From the NCBI GenBank assembly GCA_900323505.1, contig OOIN01000002.1:1240001-1304000 (forward strand): DNA of 64,000 bases. Direction: 5' to 3'. The notes below the pieces were generated by a model. That model was given only the letters and a program-made list of their open reading frames with translations. It ran no database searches and had not been told where the DNA came from. This DNA comes from Ustilago trichophora. Taxonomy: Eukaryota; Basidiomycota; Ustilaginomycetes; Ustilaginales; Ustilaginaceae. Position numbers and translations under genes: made by a program. Of the stretch, positions 60,272-64,000 are shown in pieces; positions within the stretch are counted from its first letter, which is position 1; each line of letters begins with the position of its first letter.

Positions 60272-61164
60272 TCGACTTGTCTCTTGACGATCGACTCTGC
60301 CCTTGACGCATCGTCACGGACCATCCTCACTACTCTACAAGCCCTTAATGTACTTTTACGATATCACGATTACGCAGCCCTTATCCAGTCACCCTTATTA
60401 CACGTCATTGCAACCTTTAATATACCATTCGGATCCACTGGGGATCCAGCCAAACACCCTATTTGCATCGTTCTTGTGTCTGTGGCTTTGCTCTTTGAGA
60501 CGAATCCTGAACCGCAAGTGAGTGGATCCAATACTTTCAAAAGTCGAGCTCGGCCCGTGTCAAGCGAGCCAATTCCGAGTCAGACTCACAATCTGACTGG
60601 CTCGCCGCGAGAGGTGAGATCTCAGCTGCCAAATCTCAAACAACACAAAACACAACACACACGCACACGCACACGCACACGCACACGCACACGAGAATTT
60701 GTCTTAGCCGCCGCCGCCAACTGAATCTGCTGCACCGAAATTAAATTGATTTCAACACAAAAAAGAAAAAGAAAAAAAAAAAGAAAAAAAAAAGGCAGCA
60801 CGGGAGCGCGAAACCAACCAGGCGTGTGTATTGGTGAAACGCACGGAACTCAAATTCAATCACTTTGCGTTTCCAGGCTGAGTCGGTGTCGTTCATCGTT
60901 GTGGCTAGTTGATGGAGATGCTTGCCTTCTTACAATCACCATAACCGATCACCACGGCCTCACGCTGAAGCTGCAGCAAACGAGCATTGGCAATCATCTC
61001 GTCAAGGCTCCTTGCATCCGACGTCCAACAGCAGAGCAGCTCCGATCCGACACTCGATCCCAGCTGCTTTCCGTGATAGATCGGCTCTGGGCTCAGCATC
61101 CTCCCTCACATTAGCTGCGTGCTACGAGCTGGTACAGCAGTCTTCGAACCCGTGTGGTAGCATC
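60272..61164. other. intergenic region with microsatellites
   Basis: Between two same-strand genes. It contains a CACACG-type repeat (about 60655-60692) and A-rich sequence (about 60759-60793). No gene is seen. Confidence 0.5.
60655..60692. repeat. (CACACG)n microsatellite
   Basis: About six CACACG units, the same unit and strand as at about 32372-32409. Confidence 0.88.
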
Positions 61165-64000
61165 ATGTCATCCAGCTTTGCTCCGTCACAGTCGGACCCC
61201 TTCATGAGCTCAGGCATCTTGGGTCATACCAGCTCCGGTCTGTCTGCTGCTCTGGCACGCGGACCTTCGCCTTTGGTACAACAGTGGACGTGCCCGTGCC
61301 TCAACATTCGTCTTTCACTGGCACCATCCTCTTCGCCTCGCTCTACCTATGGCGATCGCTCTCCATGGCTTGCTGAGCTTGCCTCCGACAATGCCATTCA
61401 CGTTCAATTCCCCTCGTTGACCTCCCGCGAGACAGTCAGCTTGGCGGAGAACACCAATATCGCTTGCGCAAAGTGCTTGAACTGTGACACCGTCGTCTAT
61501 GCTGCAAGCAAGCCCGCTCCGCCGGGCCCCAACCGAGCTCTCGGCTTCAACACATCGTCTTCCAACGCGGCCGTTGCTCCCAGTGAAGCACCTAAAGAGG
61601 CGGGTGGCCCAGTCAGTCCGACGGCGGCAAAGCAGTACCGTTCTCCCTCTCGAGATTCAGCAGCCAAATCCGATCGGCTTGGCTCTCGCTCCAACGAGCC
61701 GCTTGTTCGACCGCTTGACCGCAAAGTCTGGATTCTACCCGATGCCTTGAGTCCAGAACAGGCTTCTAGCGCTGCCGGCAGCGAGGCTTTCTCACCGGCA
61801 TTCAACGTGTTGATCTCTCGTGGCGGTACGTTTCAACACCGCGAAGAGACACTCGGGAATGGAGCAACCGTGGCTGCTGTCGACAACTTGCGCGATGCGA
61901 CACCCACTCGCACTGCTGTCGGTGCCAGCAACCGACAGTCCAGCTACGGCTCTAGTCAGAGCAACATTGCCTATGCTTTGCCCGCCGTACCTCAGCATCT
62001 CATCACATCGCCCCCGGCTTCGCCTCGTGTCAGTGCTCCGCCGTCGTCGAGTGCATCTGTCAATGCCAACCCGTCGCCGGCTCCTCCAAGCATTGCTACT
62101 GGCGCTCTCGGATCCTCTTCCAACCCACTCTCTGCCACTAACCCTCTTGCAATCCAGCTCGACTCGGTCGCCATCGAGAGACTCAAAGACATGCGCTCCA
62201 AGGCTGAGGCCGAGGTATTCGAGCTCGTCCGCCAGAAGCGGCGTGAGATGGAATTGCTCGAGAAAAGGTTCCGAGAAGAAGCAGAGTCGCTACTGGCTGT
62301 CACCAAAACTCCCAGACAGAGCAAGACCAGCACCAGCAACGGCTCAACCGCGTCTTTGATCGAGAAGGCGCTCTCCCAGCAGCAGCAGCAGCAGCAAACT
62401 CAGCAGTCAGCCACTTCTCGGCCAGCAAGTGGTATTGCTAGCGCAAAGCAGAGCACAGCTGCGGCGTCCAGCGCCAATGTCAGATCAACCAGCTCAGCTG
62501 GCCTACGCGAAGTCGACACGGCGCAGAGCAGCGTTTCGAGCAGTGGACGCCGAGACAGTCTTTACGACGAATACTCGGATCTGCCGCCGTCGGCCTTCGA
62601 ACGACGTCCAACCTACGCAAACACAGGTACTAGCAGCACTGTCGTGGCCAATGGCGGCACGCAGCACACCGTGGCTTCATCCCTTGGTGGGCTTAGTGCT
62701 TCTTTTGCTATGCGCGGCCGCGATCTTCCCACTCAGATGCAGGACTGGGCCGAGAAGCGTCGTTTGCGCGAGCGATATCCGCAAGGCGATCACTCGGCAT
62801 TGCCTTCCGCCGCTAACTCCACAGCAAACTCGGCTGCCAACTCGATTGTGGACTCGGAGGAAGACGCATGGCTGGCCCAAGCTGGCGGCACACGCGCAAG
62901 CGAGCGTCGCAGAACCAGGGAGAGCAGTGCCAACACTGAAGACGATGCCGAGATGGAGCGCAGAGGTCGAGGGCGTCAGCCTTCGCGTCAACGCGGTGGC
63001 TCCTCGTCGCGAGAGCCTCGTGAGCCACGTCTAGCACAAGCACAGCAGCAGCAGCGACCGGAGCAGACTGCCATCGTGAATCAGACCCAGTCGGCGGAAG
63101 CGCGAGAGGAAACCGGCCGCGGCCGAGCAGGACGATCAGCCGCTGGAACATTCAACCCACCTCCTGCTATGTCTTCCTCTCTGCTGACGAAGAGGCCTGC
63201 TCTCGCCTATGTAGATGATGGTCGTGATGCCGATGAGAACACGCCATCCGTAGGTGGCAAGCTTATCTCACCTCATTCGGTAGCAGAGCCTTCCGCACAG
63301 GTGACGCTTCGACCACGAGACCCGCCTCCGTCCACCGCTGAACCTCTCAAGCCTGCAACGCGCAGCACCGCTGAGGATAGCACTCGTGGTCGCGGTACTG
63401 GTTCATCCGCATCTTCTGACCCCACCGCTGCTGCCGGTGGTCGTGGACCCGATAGTCCAAGGTCACGCAAGCAATTCGAGAAAAAGGTCGCCTTTGCCGA
63501 GACCGAGGACCGCGTCGATCACAATGTCGCTTCGGATGAATACGATGACGAGGCTGATGAGGAAGAAGCAGCAGGCCCTGCTCAGCGACCCAAGAGTGGG
63601 TCTCTCTCAAGTCGCGTTGCAGATGCAAGTCTTCCCCTTGTCGATGAGTCTGCCGACGCTGTATTCGAGATCGATGAGGAAACAGAAGGCATCGATGGAG
63701 ATGAGGACGGCAATGACGAGGAAACGCAAGCATCACCTGAGGACGACGATCGACACAAGGTGGAGATGTCTCAATCTGGCCTCAGGACCGGCGCGTCCGG
63801 CAGGCTACGAGGTCAAGCCGACGACGCGCTCCCCGGTTTCGAAGACGAAGCTGCCGATCATGCATTTAGCCGACGTGGACCAAGCTCTGGCTCGCTGTCG
63901 GACGATTTCCGAAGCTCGTCCGACGATGACGAAGATGCAGTTCCTCCCGGCTTCGGTGCTGCTTCCTTCAGCGCCCTCGCTGCCAGTCAAAGCGCCATGC
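61165..64000 (+). CDS. large uncharacterised protein with N-terminal Cys cluster (3' partial)
   Basis: From the ATG at 61165 the frame stays open for 945 codons to the window edge, so the 3' end is missing. Near the N-terminus a Cys pattern WTCPCLNIRL (Cys43, Cys45) and, after about 55 residues, CAKCLNC (Cys101, Cys104, Cys107) could bind zinc. A predicted coiled coil lies at about 337-380 (EIRQKRREMELLEKRFREEA-like heptads, read in the sequence as VRQKRREMELLEKRFREEAE). PolyQ follows near 405. A conserved-looking segment SASFAMRGRDLPTQMQDWAE is at about 510-530. The rest is Ser/Ala/Arg-rich and then strongly acidic (DEYDDEADEEEA, EIDEETEG). I do not recognise the family; a chromatin or scaffold role is only a guess. 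The reading frame is secure from length and codon use. Confidence 0.75.
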   Translation, partial: MSSSFAPSQSDPFMSSGILGHTSSGLSAALARGPSPLVQQWTCPCLNIRLSLAPSSSPRSTYGDRSPWLAELASDNAIHVQFPSLTSRETVSLAENTNIACAKCLNCDTVVYAASKPAPPGPNRALGFNTSSSNAAVAPSEAPKEAGGPVSPTAAKQYRSPSRDSAAKSDRLGSRSNEPLVRPLDRKVWILPDALSPEQASSAAGSEAFSPAFNVLISRGGTFQHREETLGNGATVAAVDNLRDATPTRTAVGASNRQSSYGSSQSNIAYALPAVPQHLITSPPASPRVSAPPSSSASVNANPSPAPPSIATGALGSSSNPLSATNPLAIQLDSVAIERLKDMRSKAEAEVFELVRQKRREMELLEKRFREEAESLLAVTKTPRQSKTSTSNGSTASLIEKALSQQQQQQQTQQSATSRPASGIASAKQSTAAASSANVRSTSSAGLREVDTAQSSVSSSGRRDSLYDEYSDLPPSAFERRPTYANTGTSSTVVANGGTQHTVASSLGGLSASFAMRGRDLPTQMQDWAEKRRLRERYPQGDHSALPSAANSTANSAANSIVDSEEDAWLAQAGGTRASERRRTRESSANTEDDAEMERRGRGRQPSRQRGGSSSREPREPRLAQAQQQQRPEQTAIVNQTQSAEAREETGRGRAGRSAAGTFNPPPAMSSSLLTKRPALAYVDDGRDADENTPSVGGKLISPHSVAEPSAQVTLRPRDPPPSTAEPLKPATRSTAEDSTRGRGTGSSASSDPTAAAGGRGPDSPRSRKQFEKKVAFAETEDRVDHNVASDEYDDEADEEEAAGPAQRPKSGSLSSRVADASLPLVDESADAVFEIDEETEGIDGDEDGNDEETQASPEDDDRHKVEMSQSGLRTGASGRLRGQADDALPGFEDEAADHAFSRRGPSSGSLSDDFRSSSDDDEDAVPPGFGAASFSALAASQSAM
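62379..62408 (+). repeat. CAG (polyGln) repeat inside the last gene
   Basis: Six CAG, then CAA ACT CAG CAG, coding a Gln-rich run. Confidence 0.85.

Overview
This window looks like nuclear DNA of a smut-type basidiomycete (Ustilaginomycotina, probably Ustilaginaceae). The signs are moderately GC-rich coding DNA, long and often intronless ORFs with Ser/Ala/Gln-rich disordered proteins, a few short GT-AG introns, long CT-rich leaders and simple repeats between genes. The lineage is inferred from gene style and families, not from a marker match.

Left part (1-19 kb): the 3' end of a probable Cti6-like Rpd3L subunit gene; an Ash1-type SET-domain histone methyltransferase with AT-hooks; a Zn2Cys6 transcription factor; mitochondrial malate dehydrogenase (minus strand); and, divergent from it, ribosomal protein eL8, whose first intron directly follows the initiator ATG and whose reading frame is broken by one base in a C-run. 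A gene-poor stretch of about 3.4 kb follows.

Middle (19-35.5 kb): a CENP-B-type DNA-binding protein without a transposase domain; an intron-containing tRNA-Ser(CGA); a two-exon MAPEG-family membrane protein; a tartrate/D-malate dehydrogenase-like enzyme divergent from mitochondrial ribosomal protein uL13m; a small uncharacterised, possibly mitochondrial, protein behind a (GA)36 repeat; a 1174-residue coiled-coil protein; and an RWD/DUF1115 protein.

The most distinctive part is 36-41.8 kb: a tandem, same-strand array of three secreted M43 (pappalysin-like) metalloprotease genes. Each has three exons with an identically placed 9-nt microexon that encodes the methionine of the metzincin Met-turn. 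The microexon is symmetric, so skipping it would delete three residues in frame. Failure to splice intron 1 gives an immediate stop after the zinc-site half. The copy farthest from the XDH gene (36.0-37.3 kb) carries a nonsense codon in its signal peptide and a frameshift, so it looks like a decaying copy. The copy nearest has gained an Asp/Lys-rich insertion.

Right part (44-64 kb): a zinc alcohol dehydrogenase of the sorbitol/xylitol dehydrogenase type convergent with a Ulp2-type SUMO protease; a three-exon aldo-keto reductase with a 24-nt last exon; a gene-poor 4.5 kb; a DUF1752/DUF3295 regulatory-type protein; and the 5' part of a large disordered protein with an N-terminal Cys cluster that runs off the window. 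Most genes are unrelated housekeeping or regulatory genes; only the metalloprotease array forms a functional cluster.
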